64,000 bases of DNA, taken from the NCBI GenBank assembly GCA_947175645.1, contig CAMWNP010000001.1, positions 1 to 64,000 of the forward strand, in the 5' to 3' direction. Below the pieces are notes generated by a model. The model was not told the origin of the DNA, made no database searches, and worked only from the letters and a program-made list of their open reading frames with translations. Below are positions 42,638-52,547 of this stretch, in pieces. Both the position numbers and the translations under genes were made by a program. The first letter of the stretch is position 1. Each line of letters begins with the position of its first letter. The DNA is from an uncultured Porphyromonadaceae bacterium (lineage in GTDB: Bacteria; Bacteroidota; Bacteroidia; Bacteroidales; Muribaculaceae).

Positions 42638-43383
42638 TGCAGTAACATTTTTGTTAGTACGACATCAAAAAGCAGAATCATGATGGAACTGCACACAACA
42701 GCGTCCGTACTGGACTTGCCCACATCCAGCGCTCCACCTTTCACGTAATATCCGAAGAAAGAACTGACCGAGGCAATAATGAACGCGAATACAAGCGATT
42801 TTATCAGTCCGTACCAGACATACCATTCGTTGAACATGGCTTGCAGACCGTAAGTGAATTTGCTAAGCGAAATCAGATCAGTGAACAACGCCACGCCAAT
42901 ACCTCCAAGCATGGCGGTGAATATGCAGAATGCTCCTAAAACCGGCATGAACAGCACAAATGCAACAATTTTTGGAAGTACAAGGAAGTTGGCCGAATTG
43001 ACTCCCATTATTTCCAGTGCGTCAATCTGCTCGGTGACACGCATGGTGCCTATCTCGGACGCTATGTTTGACCCCACTTTACCCGCAAGAATCAGACACA
43101 GAATTGAGTTGGAAAATTCAAGCAGTACAATGTCACGGGTGGCTAAGCCGACAGCATACGCCGGCATAAGGGGGGAAGTGGTGTTAAGTTCCATCTGAAT
43201 GGCACAGACCGCACCTATAAAGATTGATATGATAATCACCAGAGGTATGGAGTCGACACCCAACTTGGAGATTTCAGTAACCGTACGTCGGAAAAAGACT
43301 TTCCATTTGTCAGGAATGGAGAAAACCCTGGATATAAAGAGGCAATATCTGCCGAAGTCTGATAGTGATTTAGTAATAAGCAT
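42634..43383 (-). CDS. mlaE: Mla-type ABC transporter permease
   Basis: A permease of about 249 residues of the MlaE/YrbE family. Starting from the ATG at 43383 (MLITKSLSDFGRYC) gives the usual N-terminal amphipathic helix; the ATG at 43413 would add ten residues unlike the family. Five or so membrane helices follow, with the family motif QMELN and GLATRDIVLLEF, and GSNIASEIGTMRVTEQIDALEIMGVN, the loop that couples to the ATPase. It overlaps mlaF by 4 bp. Confidence 0.93.
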   Translation of the reverse strand: MLITKSLSDFGRYCLFISRVFSIPDKWKVFFRRTVTEISKLGVDSIPLVIIISIFIGAVCAIQMELNTTSPLMPAYAVGLATRDIVLLEFSNSILCLILAGKVGSNIASEIGTMRVTEQIDALEIMGVNSANFLVLPKIVAFVLFMPVLGAFCIFTAMLGGIGVALFTDLISLSKFTYGLQAMFNEWYVWYGLIKSLVFAFIIASVSSFFGYYVKGGALDVGKSSTDAVVCSSIMILLFDVVLTKMLLQ

Positions 43384-43484
43384 GATGTTAGTGTGACAGT
43401 TAATGAACTGCAATTTCTTTTATCTATCCGGAGGATTGATTAAAATCTTGCAGCAGTTGACAACCCGCAGTTGTTATCACTCCA

Positions 43485-43564
43485 CAAAGTTAATGAAAAA
43501 AAACAGTGACAGCCCATGTTTTGTCGGTTTTTTTCGTAGAAGTCATAAAGTTTTATTACTTTTG
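43485..43564. promoter_or_regulatory. Divergent promoters for mlaEF and udk-lptB
   Basis: TAACTTTG on the minus strand (43485-43492) points to mlaE, and TACTTTTG on the plus strand (43557-43564) points to udk. The latter overlaps an in-frame ATG at 43564, which rules out that codon as the udk start. Clean TTG -33 elements were not seen. Confidence 0.6.
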
Positions 43565-43653
43565 TGGAGAGAAACAAACCTAATGTCCGGTATCTAATCC
43601 GCTTTGCTCTGGAATATGGACCGGGCTCATCAAAATTTAAACAAACTATAAGC

Positions 43654-44286
43654 ATGTTAATCATTGGTATAGCCGGAGGAACAGGATCAGGTAAGACCAC
43701 GGTTGTCAATAAAATCATAGACAGCCTGCCGGTAGGCGAGGTGTCAGTAATTCCTCAGGATTCATATTATAAGGACTCCAGCCACATTCCGCCGGAGGAA
43801 CGGTCAAAAATAAATTTTGATGAACCGGGAGCAATAGAATGGACACTGCTTGTTGAACACCTTAAGAAACTTAAGGCCGGCGAGAGCATTGAGATGCCTA
43901 CATATTCTTATCTGACATGTACTCGCCAGAAAGAGACTGTCACAGTCCATCCTACTGATGTGGTGATAGTGGAAGGAATCCTTGTTCTATGTGAACCTAT
44001 CATGCGTGAGATGATGGACGTGAAATGTTTTGTTGATGCAGATCCTGACGACCGTCTGATAAGAGTAATCGCAAGAGACTGTGTGGAACGTGGACGTACT
44101 CCCCAGATTGTCATAGACCGCTATCAGGAAGTGCTCAAACCTATGCATGCGCGCTACATAGAACCCTCCAAAAAGTATGCAGACCTTATCATTCCGCAGG
44201 GTGGAACCAACACTGTTGCCATAGGGTTGCTCACGGACTATATCGACGGTCGTCTGGCACGAGCCAGAAATTACAATCGCAGATAA
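43654..44286 (+). CDS. udk: Uridine kinase
   Basis: A 210-residue uridine/cytidine kinase of the pyrimidine salvage pathway, making UMP or CMP with ATP or GTP. The P-loop [12 protein letters not shown] (5-16) is intact, as are [21 protein letters not shown] and VIVEGILVL. The start at 43654 is chosen because it puts the P-loop at the usual place and lies behind the promoter box at 43557-43564. lptB follows after 11 bp. Confidence 0.96.
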   Translation: MLIIGIAGGTGSGKTTVVNKIIDSLPVGEVSVIPQDSYYKDSSHIPPEERSKINFDEPGAIEWTLLVEHLKKLKAGESIEMPTYSYLTCTRQKETVTVHPTDVVIVEGILVLCEPIMREMMDVKCFVDADPDDRLIRVIARDCVERGRTPQIVIDRYQEVLKPMHARYIEPSKKYADLIIPQGGTNTVAIGLLTDYIDGRLARARNYNRR

Positions 44287-44297
44287 CCATTTCCGTT

Positions 44298-45227
44298 ATG
44301 GCAAAGTTTTTTAATCTTGGAAATAATATAGAGGATACCGGAAAAGATTTTCCCACACCTGACTTTTCGGAAAAGGTGATTGAAGATGTCCCGCCGGTGA
44401 TTGATGAAAATCAAAATCTTGGCGAGGTTGTGGCAGCCAATGAGGATATTTCGCTGAGAAATCAGAACACCATGACGCTCCGCACGGATAATCTGGTGAA
44501 AATCTATGGTAAGCGAACCGTGGCAAACCACGTATCCATTGAGGTTCATCAAGGTGAAATAGTTGGGTTGCTGGGACCGAACGGGGCAGGGAAGACAACT
44601 ACATTCTACATGACTGTAGGTTTGATAACCCCGAACGAAGGGGAGATTTTCCTCGATGACATGAACATTACAAAACTCCCGGTTTACAAACGCGCCAAAC
44701 TCGGCATAGGTTATCTGGCTCAGGAAGCGTCAGTATTCCGAAAAATGAGTGTTGAAGATAACATCCGTTCGGTTCTTCAGATGACAAATTTCTCTCCTGA
44801 AGAGCAGAAGGAGCGTCTGGAAAGTCTTATTCAGGAATTCAGACTGGCAAAAGTACGCAAAAATCTCGGTGACCAGTTGTCGGGTGGCGAACGGCGCCGA
44901 ACTGAAATTGCCCGCTGCCTGGCTATTGATCCGAAATTCATCATGCTTGACGAGCCATTTGCCGGTGTTGATCCAATTGCGGTGGAGGATATTCAGTATA
45001 TTGTCTACAAATTGAAAGAGAAGAATATCGGAATCCTGATTACTGACCACAATGCCACCGAAACATTGAATATCACAGACCGCGCCTATTTGCTGTTTGA
45101 AGGAAAAATTCTGTTTCAAGGCACCTCGGAAGAACTGGCTGAAAATCCTACGGTACGCGAGAAATACCTTGGAACCAAATTTATTTTCAACCGCAAACAG
45201 TTCGACAGTCAGCCACCGGAACGATAA
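44298..45227 (+). CDS. lptB: LPS-export ABC transporter ATPase
   Basis: A 309-residue ATPase of the LptB type: Walker A GPNGAGKT (93-100), [28 protein letters not shown] and [11 protein letters not shown], the last a strong LptB mark. It powers LPS extraction with LptF/LptG. Usual length is about 240; the extra is an acidic N-terminal stretch of 58 residues ([20 protein letters not shown]). Starting at the ATG 44472 would give the normal length, but the long start lies just 11 bp behind udk and stays in frame, so it is kept as the full call with doubt. Confidence 0.92.
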   Translation: MAKFFNLGNNIEDTGKDFPTPDFSEKVIEDVPPVIDENQNLGEVVAANEDISLRNQNTMTLRTDNLVKIYGKRTVANHVSIEVHQGEIVGLLGPNGAGKTTTFYMTVGLITPNEGEIFLDDMNITKLPVYKRAKLGIGYLAQEASVFRKMSVEDNIRSVLQMTNFSPEEQKERLESLIQEFRLAKVRKNLGDQLSGGERRRTEIARCLAIDPKFIMLDEPFAGVDPIAVEDIQYIVYKLKEKNIGILITDHNATETLNITDRAYLLFEGKILFQGTSEELAENPTVREKYLGTKFIFNRKQFDSQPPER

Positions 45228-45274
45228 TGTCCGGTATATTAGTCCGGAACGATTATTGAAGTTGCCGTGTAATC

Positions 45275-45679
45275 TTATTTATCAAGCGATTTCTTGATTA
45301 TTTCAACATAACTCCGCGGAAGGCGTATGTTGTAGTAGTCAAGAGCATCTGTAAACAGCGGTGCGATATCCTTATCCGGGAATCCGCCTTCAACAACCCC
45401 CAGGGGAGTAATTAAGAATGTGGTCTGATCCCACTCATATATAAGGTCAAGCAATGTTGATATCCGGGATTTGAGTTCTTCAAAAGTCACCCCTGCAACA
45501 ACTACAGAATAGGTTTCTCCTTGTAGCCCTTCCGGATTATTCAGTTCAGCACCGAAACTGGCACGTGCCGTCCGTGCTATGGCTGTATCGGCGTTTCCCG
45601 CACTGTTATTTCCGAAAACCAGAATTTCATCTTCTCCGAGAGCGGTGATCTTATCCGGTGTGTATACCCTGTTATCCAT
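45275..45679 (-). CDS. A1S_2505-family small protein
   Basis: A 134-residue protein that fits a small family seen in phages and bacteria (A1S_2505-type): it begins NRVYTPDKITALGEDEILVFGNNSAG, has a central RTARASFGAELNNPEGLQGETYSV and ends PLFTDALDYYNIRLPRSYVEI. The N-terminal VFGNN-AG pattern recalls nucleotide-binding loops of macro-like folds. Function is unknown. It follows the LptF/G gene after 5 bp as the last gene of the minus-strand train. Confidence 0.7.
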   Translation of the reverse strand: MDNRVYTPDKITALGEDEILVFGNNSAGNADTAIARTARASFGAELNNPEGLQGETYSVVVAGVTFEELKSRISTLLDLIYEWDQTTFLITPLGVVEGGFPDKDIAPLFTDALDYYNIRLPRSYVEIIKKSLDK

Positions 45680-45684
45680 ATATT

Positions 45685-46767
45685 TTATCCTTTTGAAGCC
45701 CTGCGGTAGAGGACGATGGCAATAATAAGATAGATCATGTTAGGAATCCACATTGCAATCATCGGGGATGTGTAGCCGGATATTGCAAATGTTGATGTCA
45801 CGGTCATGAAAAGGATGTAACTGAAACTCAGCACCAGCCCTATTCCGATGTTTATGCCCATACCTCCTTTCACTTTTCTGGAGGATAGTGACATGCCTAT
45901 GACTGTCAGGATAAATGCAGCGGCACACATGGCATATCTGCGGTGGTATTCAATTTCAAATGACTTTATGTTGGCAACACCTCGCTCATGCTGGCGTGAA
46001 ATGTATTCAGCCAACTTCGGTGTTGTGAGCATTTCATGGTCATTTTTTGAAATAAGGAAGTCTCGCGGTTCAATAGGAATGATTGTGTCAAGTGAACTCC
46101 CGCGTGTGATGTATTCACGTGTTCCTTTGAAATCGCGTATCATGTAGTCTCTCACCTGCCACTGATGGAGAGTGTCGTAACGGATGGTGTGAGCCGTCAT
46201 TCGTGACACTAATTTTTTATCCTTGAACGATTCAAGAGAGAACCTGTAGCCGGTTTTTGTTCCGTTGTCATAGCGGCTCATGAATGCTATCTGACCGGGA
46301 GCAACCTGCAGCATGATGTTAGAACCGTAATCTACCCGACGGTTTTTTACATAAGTATTGGTATAATCTATTCGCTTTACATTCGCCGGCGGGATGATAT
46401 AAGCACTGAGTACAAATGTGAATATGGCGATAATTGCCGCTGAAATCATATACGGACGAAGCAGTCGCCTGAAACTGACACCCGCTGACAGCATTGCAAT
46501 AATTTCGGAGTTATCGGCAAGTTTACTTGTAAAGAATATTACCGCTATGAAGGTGAACAGCGGGGAGAACTGGTTGGCGAAATAGGGGAGGAAGTTCAGA
46601 AAGTAATCGAATATGGTGGCACTCAAGGGTGCTTTCAGGAAGGCATCGAGTTTCTCGTTTATGTCAAACATGATGGTAATTGCCAGAATAAGTATTATGG
46701 CAAAAATATATGTTCCGAGGAACTTTTTGATTATATAAAGGTCAAGAATCTTAACCGGAGCCTTCAT
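45685..46767 (-). CDS. lptG: LptF/LptG-family LPS export permease
   Basis: A 360-residue permease. Three helices at each end (about 15-35, 55-80, 100-125; 275-295, 305-325, 335-355) flank a periplasmic beta-jellyroll domain (about 130-265), the layout of LptF and LptG. The start LDLYIIKKFLGTYIFAI is typical. With LptB it pulls LPS from the inner membrane. Only one such gene is present; its partner must lie elsewhere or be replaced. It lies 6 bp after tgt, an arrangement usual in Bacteroidota. F versus G cannot be told with certainty. Confidence 0.88.
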   Translation of the reverse strand: MKAPVKILDLYIIKKFLGTYIFAIILILAITIMFDINEKLDAFLKAPLSATIFDYFLNFLPYFANQFSPLFTFIAVIFFTSKLADNSEIIAMLSAGVSFRRLLRPYMISAAIIAIFTFVLSAYIIPPANVKRIDYTNTYVKNRRVDYGSNIMLQVAPGQIAFMSRYDNGTKTGYRFSLESFKDKKLVSRMTAHTIRYDTLHQWQVRDYMIRDFKGTREYITRGSSLDTIIPIEPRDFLISKNDHEMLTTPKLAEYISRQHERGVANIKSFEIEYHRRYAMCAAAFILTVIGMSLSSRKVKGGMGINIGIGLVLSFSYILFMTVTSTFAISGYTSPMIAMWIPNMIYLIIAIVLYRRASKG

Positions 46768-46773
46768 AATTCT

Positions 46774-47910
46774 TCAGAGTCTGTTTGTTACTTTTACTAT
46801 CATTTCCTTTTTCCACAGGGCGAAGTCGCCGGCAATTATGTGCTTGCGTGCCTCTCCAACAAGCCAAAGGTAGAAAGCAAGGTTGTGGATTGACGCTATC
46901 TGCATGGCAAGCAGTTCGTTGCTGATAAAAAGGTGTCTCAGATATGCCTTGCTGTACTCACGGTCAACAATACTTGGCCCGTCTTCCTGTATAGGAGAGA
47001 AGTCGTCAGCCCATTTTTTGTTACGCATGTTCATGATTCCGTGTTCCGTGAACAGCATGCCGTTCCTTCCGTTACGTGTGGGCATCACGCAATCGAACAT
47101 ATCAACGCCACGGTCTATGGCTTCAAGGATATTGGCAGGAGTTCCTACACCCATCAGGTAGCGGGGGCGGTCAGCCGGAAGAATTTCATTGACAACTTCA
47201 ATCATGTCGTACATCACTTCGGCCGGTTCTCCAACGGCAAGTCCGCCTATGGCATTACCTTCGGCTCCGAGTTCCGCCACACGAAGTGCCGATTCACGTC
47301 TCAGGTCGGGATACGTACATCCTTGAACAATTGGGAAGTAAGCCTGATGGTGACCATAAAGCGGTGAAGTCTCGTTATAATGTTTCCAGCCTCGTTGAAG
47401 CCACCTTAGCGTGAGATCAAGAGATTTCTTTGCGTATGAACGGTCGGCTGTTCCGGGAGTACATTCATCAAGAGCCATCATTATGTCGGAACCGATGATC
47501 CGCTGGATATCTATGACATTTTCAGGAGTGAATATGTGTTTTGATCCATCGATATGGCTTCGGAAGTGAGCGCCATCCTCCTTCAATTTGCGGTTTCCTG
47601 ACAAAGAGAACACTTGAAAACCGCCGCTGTCAGTAAGAATGGGACGTGTCCATCCGTTAAATTTGTGAAGGCCGCCGGCCTTGTGGAGAACGTCACAACC
47701 GGGACGCAGATAGAGATGATAAGTGTTGCCTAAAATTATCTGCGCCTTGATATCGTCACGCAATTCGTGAATGTGTACACCCTTAACCGATGCGACAGTT
47801 CCCACAGGCATGAATATGGGAGTGAGTATCTCCCCGTGGTCCGTGGTGATTCTGCCGGCTCTGGCGCTGGTGTCAGGTGCCGTGGCTTGAAGTTCAAATG
47901 TCAGGGGCAT
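46774..47910 (-). CDS. tgt: tRNA-guanine transglycosylase
   Basis: A 378-residue enzyme that swaps guanine 34 for preQ1 in GUN-anticodon tRNAs on the path to queuosine. The catalytic base Asp94 (LTDSGGFQVFSL), the nucleophile Asp in MFDCVMPTRNGRNG and GGLAVGEP are intact. The usual zinc motif CxCxxC before the tyrosine-rich YSRAYLxHL is replaced here (QEDGPSIVDREYSKAYLRHLF): no cysteine remains, although the fourth ligand His (ASIHNL) stays. The fold probably holds without zinc; similar loss seems common in Bacteroidota. Confidence 0.95.
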   Translation of the reverse strand: MPLTFELQATAPDTSARAGRITTDHGEILTPIFMPVGTVASVKGVHIHELRDDIKAQIILGNTYHLYLRPGCDVLHKAGGLHKFNGWTRPILTDSGGFQVFSLSGNRKLKEDGAHFRSHIDGSKHIFTPENVIDIQRIIGSDIMMALDECTPGTADRSYAKKSLDLTLRWLQRGWKHYNETSPLYGHHQAYFPIVQGCTYPDLRRESALRVAELGAEGNAIGGLAVGEPAEVMYDMIEVVNEILPADRPRYLMGVGTPANILEAIDRGVDMFDCVMPTRNGRNGMLFTEHGIMNMRNKKWADDFSPIQEDGPSIVDREYSKAYLRHLFISNELLAMQIASIHNLAFYLWLVGEARKHIIAGDFALWKKEMIVKVTNRL

Positions 47911-47913
47911 CTG

Positions 47914-49911
47914 TTATTTTGTCAATGGTGAGTAATCACGTGAGTAACGGAGCATCTGTGTGGGGTAATCCTCAGTATAAGAGATTGTTACGTTAGATAT
48001 TTCACCATTTTCATTATACACCGGAGAATATACGGGGTTAACAAAGCCCCGATAAGGTGCGATGGTGAGTCTGGAGTATCTGTCAAGTACTTCCTTATGG
48101 ATTTCGGGATCAACTTTCACCGCGTACTGTTCAACCAGTGCTGCACCTGCATCATAATCACCCTCACTTTTTATACGCTGAATCTCCGCAAGCAGTTCAC
48201 CAAAAAGACCACGTAGTTTTTCGTAATCGTTTATCTTGATGAAGTGTTTGCCATTGACTTCAACTATTTCTATGACGTTATCTTTCTTGCCATGTTCAAA
48301 AGCCCATGCTGCAATCAGTTGCCGGTTGCGCATGTGAGCCTCCTCAATATCTTTACCCGGTTCAATACGAACGAGTTGGGTCATCAGACCGTTCAGAATG
48401 TACTTGTAGTATTCCGCTTTGTAGGCTTCAGGGTTGTCAAGGAGCCCAAGTTCAATAAGTTTAGGGTCAGCAAGATAATAGAGTGCGAACAGGTCTGCGC
48501 GTGTTTCCTCAAGTGTAGAGCCATGGGCTTTCATAGCATCCGGGTCAACCCCGGGAAGTAATCTGCCTGAACCGTGCCCCAGACATTCATGAAGGTCAGT
48601 GTGAAGATTGTCGGTGATGAACAGGTAATCATCAAGCAACTTGCGTGTGGGTTCATCAATTACAAATTCTTCATTGAAACCATTGCCATGCGATGCCGCA
48701 TCGTAGGCTTGAGTGATATTCTCTATGGTAACTGATTTGGAACCGTGGGCGGCACGAATCCAGTCAGCGTTAGGTAAGTTGATGCCTATTGGAGTGGAGG
48801 GGTAGGAATCACCTGCAAGAATTGCAGCGGTGATAACTTTTGCCGAAACTCCTTTCACAACCGGTTTGCGGAAACGGGGATCAACCGGTGAACGGTCCTC
48901 GAACCACTGCGCGTTGTCTGACAGAAGTTCCGTGCGGTGTGACGCCTCCTGATTCTTGAAGTTTACGATTGATTCCCAAGAACCGGTCATACCTAACGGG
49001 TCTCCGTAAGATTCAATAAATCCGTTGATGAAGTCAACCTGAGAGGCGGTATCATCAGTCCAGAGGATCGAGTAGGTGTCAAAATCATGCAGATCACCTG
49101 TCCTATAGTATTTTATCAGGGCTTCAATGATTTTTTTCTGGGCATCATTCTCAGCATATTCAGAAGCCTTTTCCAGGTTCGCTACAATTTTCTCGATTGC
49201 AGGAGAGTAAAGTCCTCCCACTTTGTAGACCTGTTCTTCAATGATACCGTTTCTCTTGACAAGGCGCGTGTTCAATCCGTGAGATACCGGGGTAAGGTCA
49301 GTGGTGTCTTTACGCTGTGCATAAAAATCTTCAACTTCCTTTTGGGTTAAACCTTCATAGAAGTTTACGGCTGAAGTGGCTACAAGGTCATCACCGGCAG
49401 CCTGATTCACACGTTTCGCCATCACTTTCGGGTTGAATATCACTTCGCATAACTCATTGAAGTTATCAGGACGTTTCTCCGCCGGTATAAGAATTTCAAG
49501 ATACTCACGTGTAAACTCAGGAATAAACTTATCGGTGGAGTAATGGTGATGGATACCGTTACCAAACCAAACCTGCTTGAGGTATTTTTCAAACGCCTTG
49601 TATTCAGGGGTGTTCTTGTCTCCGGAGAATGAAGTGTAGGCATCTTCAAGCATACCGCGTAACTGAAGATTATACTTGCCGTTCTGATCCCAGTAAATAT
49701 CACGGCCGTTCAGAGCCGCCTCAGTCAGATAGTAAATCAATCGTTTCTGATTAAGAGATAGATCCTCGAAACCGGGAACTTTGTAGCGGAGAACTTCTAT
49801 ATCGGCAAAGTTGTCTACGGTATAATTGAAGTTGTCAGTAGCGTTCATTGTATTGAATGATAGTGATGCCACACAGAATGTCGCAGCAAGATATTTGGTT
49901 AATTCAGTCAT
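47914..49911 (-). CDS. Dipeptidyl-peptidase III-like metalloprotease (M49)
   Basis: A 665-residue M49 peptidase that removes dipeptides from peptide N termini. The zinc motif is HECLGH (residues 441-446), the Bacteroides form of HELLGH, followed by LEETRADLFALYYL, which supplies the third ligand. The N terminus (MTELTKYLAATFCVASLSFNTMNA) looks like a signal peptide, so the protein may be periplasmic rather than cytosolic as in eukaryotes. It lies between the rlmI-like and tgt genes, 3 bp before tgt. Confidence 0.92.
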   Translation of the reverse strand: MTELTKYLAATFCVASLSFNTMNATDNFNYTVDNFADIEVLRYKVPGFEDLSLNQKRLIYYLTEAALNGRDIYWDQNGKYNLQLRGMLEDAYTSFSGDKNTPEYKAFEKYLKQVWFGNGIHHHYSTDKFIPEFTREYLEILIPAEKRPDNFNELCEVIFNPKVMAKRVNQAAGDDLVATSAVNFYEGLTQKEVEDFYAQRKDTTDLTPVSHGLNTRLVKRNGIIEEQVYKVGGLYSPAIEKIVANLEKASEYAENDAQKKIIEALIKYYRTGDLHDFDTYSILWTDDTASQVDFINGFIESYGDPLGMTGSWESIVNFKNQEASHRTELLSDNAQWFEDRSPVDPRFRKPVVKGVSAKVITAAILAGDSYPSTPIGINLPNADWIRAAHGSKSVTIENITQAYDAASHGNGFNEEFVIDEPTRKLLDDYLFITDNLHTDLHECLGHGSGRLLPGVDPDAMKAHGSTLEETRADLFALYYLADPKLIELGLLDNPEAYKAEYYKYILNGLMTQLVRIEPGKDIEEAHMRNRQLIAAWAFEHGKKDNVIEIVEVNGKHFIKINDYEKLRGLFGELLAEIQRIKSEGDYDAGAALVEQYAVKVDPEIHKEVLDRYSRLTIAPYRGFVNPVYSPVYNENGEISNVTISYTEDYPTQMLRYSRDYSPLTK

Positions 49912-49923
49912 GATTTATATATG

Positions 49924-51105
49924 TTATTCTACGTAAAGGACGAGCCCCTTGAGATATTCTCCTTCAGGGTGGTAAATGTTAATCGGATGATCTGCTGGTT
50001 GGGTAAGTTGATGAAGTATCCTTACCTTGCGTCCGGTTTGGGCGGCTGCTGAGAAAACCGCTAATCTGAACTGTTCGCGGCTGACTGCCTGAGAACAAGA
50101 GAAAGTGAACAATATTCCACCGTGAGCGATTTTTTCAAAAGCACGTGCATTGATGCGCTGATAGCCACGCAAAGCATTTTTCAGGGCACTGCGATGTTTA
50201 GCGAAAGCCGGCGGATCAAGAATTATGAGATCATATTTTCCTTTCTCCATCTTGTCAAGGAATTTGAACGCATCTTCAGCGAATGCTTCGTGACGCCTGT
50301 CACCGGGAAAGTTGAGTTCCACGTTGGCAGATGTCAGTGTTATCGCCTTTGATGATGAATCAACAGAGTGAACCAATTCCGCACCGCCACGCATGGCATA
50401 GAATGAGAACCCTCCGGTGTAGCAGAACATGTTCAAAACTTTGCGTCCGCGAGCGAATTTTTCAAGCAGAGACCTGTTTTCGCGCTGGTCAACGAAGAAT
50501 CCGGTTTTCTGACCTTTAAGCCAGTCAACATAGAACTGGAGTCCGTTTTCCGTGGCGAGATTTGTTTCAAAACCTCCTATCAGATAGTCGTTGACAGGGT
50601 CAAGACTTGCTTTATAGGGCAGCGTGGTTTCAGATTTGTAATAGACATTGCGGATGTTTATTCCGTCAAGTTCAGTTAGTGCCAGTGCTATGATGTTGCG
50701 TGCGAAGTGCATCCCCGGAGAATGTGCCTGAAGCACAGCAGTATTGCCGTAAATATCTATCACGAGCCCGGGTAAGAAGTCCCCCTCGCCATGAACAAGA
50801 CGAAATGCGGTGTTATCCGGTCGCATCAACCCGAGTGCGTTCCTGAGCGCAAGTGATTCAGTAAGCCTCTCCTTGAAGAAATCCTTGTCAATTTTCCTAT
50901 CCGAAAAGTCGAGAATTCGGACCGCGATACTACCGATCTGATAGTGTCCGGTTCCAATCAGACGTCCGTCATCAGCCCGGACGTTGACAATTTCACCTTC
51001 TTCGATATCTTTGGGCAGGGAGGCTATTGCTCCGGAAAACACCCAAGGGTGGAATCTGTCAAGCGAACCCTCTTTGCCTCTTTTAAGTTTTACCTCTTTT
51101 ATCAT
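49924..51105 (-). CDS. RlmI/RlmK-type rRNA cytosine methyltransferase
   Basis: A 393-residue SAM-dependent methyltransferase. The N-terminal PUA domain (about 1-75: LKRGKEGSLDRFHPWVFSGAI) is followed by a hinge and a Rossmann core with GRKVLNMFCYTGGFSFYAMRGGA (SAM motif I), VHSVDSSSKAI and YDLIILDPPAFAKHRS, then FSCSQAVS holding the motif VI cysteine. Related RlmI methylates C1962 of 23S rRNA. The ATG overlaps the rseP stop by 4 bp. Confidence 0.9.
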   Translation of the reverse strand: MIKEVKLKRGKEGSLDRFHPWVFSGAIASLPKDIEEGEIVNVRADDGRLIGTGHYQIGSIAVRILDFSDRKIDKDFFKERLTESLALRNALGLMRPDNTAFRLVHGEGDFLPGLVIDIYGNTAVLQAHSPGMHFARNIIALALTELDGINIRNVYYKSETTLPYKASLDPVNDYLIGGFETNLATENGLQFYVDWLKGQKTGFFVDQRENRSLLEKFARGRKVLNMFCYTGGFSFYAMRGGAELVHSVDSSSKAITLTSANVELNFPGDRRHEAFAEDAFKFLDKMEKGKYDLIILDPPAFAKHRSALKNALRGYQRINARAFEKIAHGGILFTFSCSQAVSREQFRLAVFSAAAQTGRKVRILHQLTQPADHPINIYHPEGEYLKGLVLYVE

Positions 51106-52547
51106 TTTATCAGGAATCTGTATATATCGTTAGCATTAGCGTAAAGCAGAAGCAAAACAAGGAAAAGCATGCCTACATACTGTGAGTAGATAAGTACTTT
51201 CAATGCCGGTTTCCTGCGCGTTATGACTTCCCACAGAGCAAACACTATGTGTCCGCCGTCAAGTGCCGGAATAGGCAATACATTCATGAAGGCGAGTATC
51301 ACTGACAGAAAAGCCGTGATTTCCCAGAATGACAGCCAACTCCATTTGTTGGGGAACATATTTCCAATAGCGGCGAATCCACCTACTGATTGCGCACCTT
51401 CCTTCGTAAAGATATATTTGAGCGAGGAAACGTATGAGGTCAATTGGTTGACACCATCCTTAACACCTTTAGGAACAGACTCAAGCAAGTTGTATTTTAT
51501 GGTCTTTACTTCATAAACTTCAGTTATAGGCTTGAACTGGAACCCAAGTTTCCCTTCCGGGGTGGGATGAGCATGAAGTTTGATTTGCTCTGAGCCGCGG
51601 AGAACTGTAAGATCCACATCTTTGTCTGCGTAGGACTGTATGGCCCGTGCGAATTCGGTGTAGGATGGAGTAACAGAATCACCAATGGCAACGATCCGGT
51701 CATCGGTGAGAAGTCCTGCATCTGCGGCAGGCTCTCCGCTCATTACTTCCTTTACCACAACAGGCAGACGATAGCCCATGAAACCACCGGCTTCTGAGAT
51801 GGAAAGGATAAATTTCTCCGGAATCGCTATGCTGACAGTGTCATAGCCTGAACCATCTTTTTTTCTTAAAACCGTAACTTCTTTGGCTTCAGCCATTTTT
51901 ATAAGAACGCCGTTTTCTTTGGCATCAAGCAGTTCTCCATCAGCCATATATGGTATGTCACCGTTACGGAATCCAACGGCTTGAGCGGCTTCCACAAAAT
52001 CCATTCCCTCGGTGGCATTTTCGTAGGGTATATATTTCTCTCCCCAATGATATGCTATCCCGATGTATATAACAATGGCAAGGATGAAGTTGAAAACAAC
52101 ACCACCGGCCATCACAAGAAGACGTTTCCATGCCGCCTTGGCACGGAAGTCTGTAGGATGAGGTGGAAGTTCCATCTGTTCCTTCTGCTTGTCGTCCATG
52201 CTTTCGTCAATCATACCACCGATTGATACGTATCCACCTAAGGGTACCCATCCTATTCCATAGACAGTGTCGCGCCAGGATGATTTCCCATTCTTCTCGG
52301 TATCGGTTTTCACTGCCTGTGAACGTTCGAAATCCTCTTGTTCAGTTAAGTTACGTTTGAAAAATGACCATTTTTTTGTTCTTGGGTCGTAGCGCAGTAT
52401 TGAAAACCACGGGTTAAAAAACAGGTAGAACCTGTCAGCCCTCATTCCAAAGAGTCTTGCGAAAAAGAAATGTCCGAATTCATGGATTGTTACGAGCAGC
52501 GCTAAGGCAAGCACCAACTGTAATCCTTTTATAAGTATTGTTTCCAT
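51102..52547 (-). CDS. rseP: Site-2 zinc protease RseP
   Basis: A 481-residue inner-membrane metalloprotease. The zinc motif HEFGH begins at His22 in the first helix, and the third-ligand motif appears as FMNVLPIPALDGGH near the C terminus. Two PDZ-like regions fall between (about 190-350). The charged insert after the first helix (RNLTEQEDFERSQAVKT) lengthens it compared with the 450 of E. coli. It cuts transmembrane segments, classically anti-sigma factors. It abuts dxr by one base. Confidence 0.94.
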   Translation of the reverse strand: METILIKGLQLVLALALLVTIHEFGHFFFARLFGMRADRFYLFFNPWFSILRYDPRTKKWSFFKRNLTEQEDFERSQAVKTDTEKNGKSSWRDTVYGIGWVPLGGYVSIGGMIDESMDDKQKEQMELPPHPTDFRAKAAWKRLLVMAGGVVFNFILAIVIYIGIAYHWGEKYIPYENATEGMDFVEAAQAVGFRNGDIPYMADGELLDAKENGVLIKMAEAKEVTVLRKKDGSGYDTVSIAIPEKFILSISEAGGFMGYRLPVVVKEVMSGEPAADAGLLTDDRIVAIGDSVTPSYTEFARAIQSYADKDVDLTVLRGSEQIKLHAHPTPEGKLGFQFKPITEVYEVKTIKYNLLESVPKGVKDGVNQLTSYVSSLKYIFTKEGAQSVGGFAAIGNMFPNKWSWLSFWEITAFLSVILAFMNVLPIPALDGGHIVFALWEVITRRKPALKVLIYSQYVGMLFLVLLLLYANANDIYRFLIK

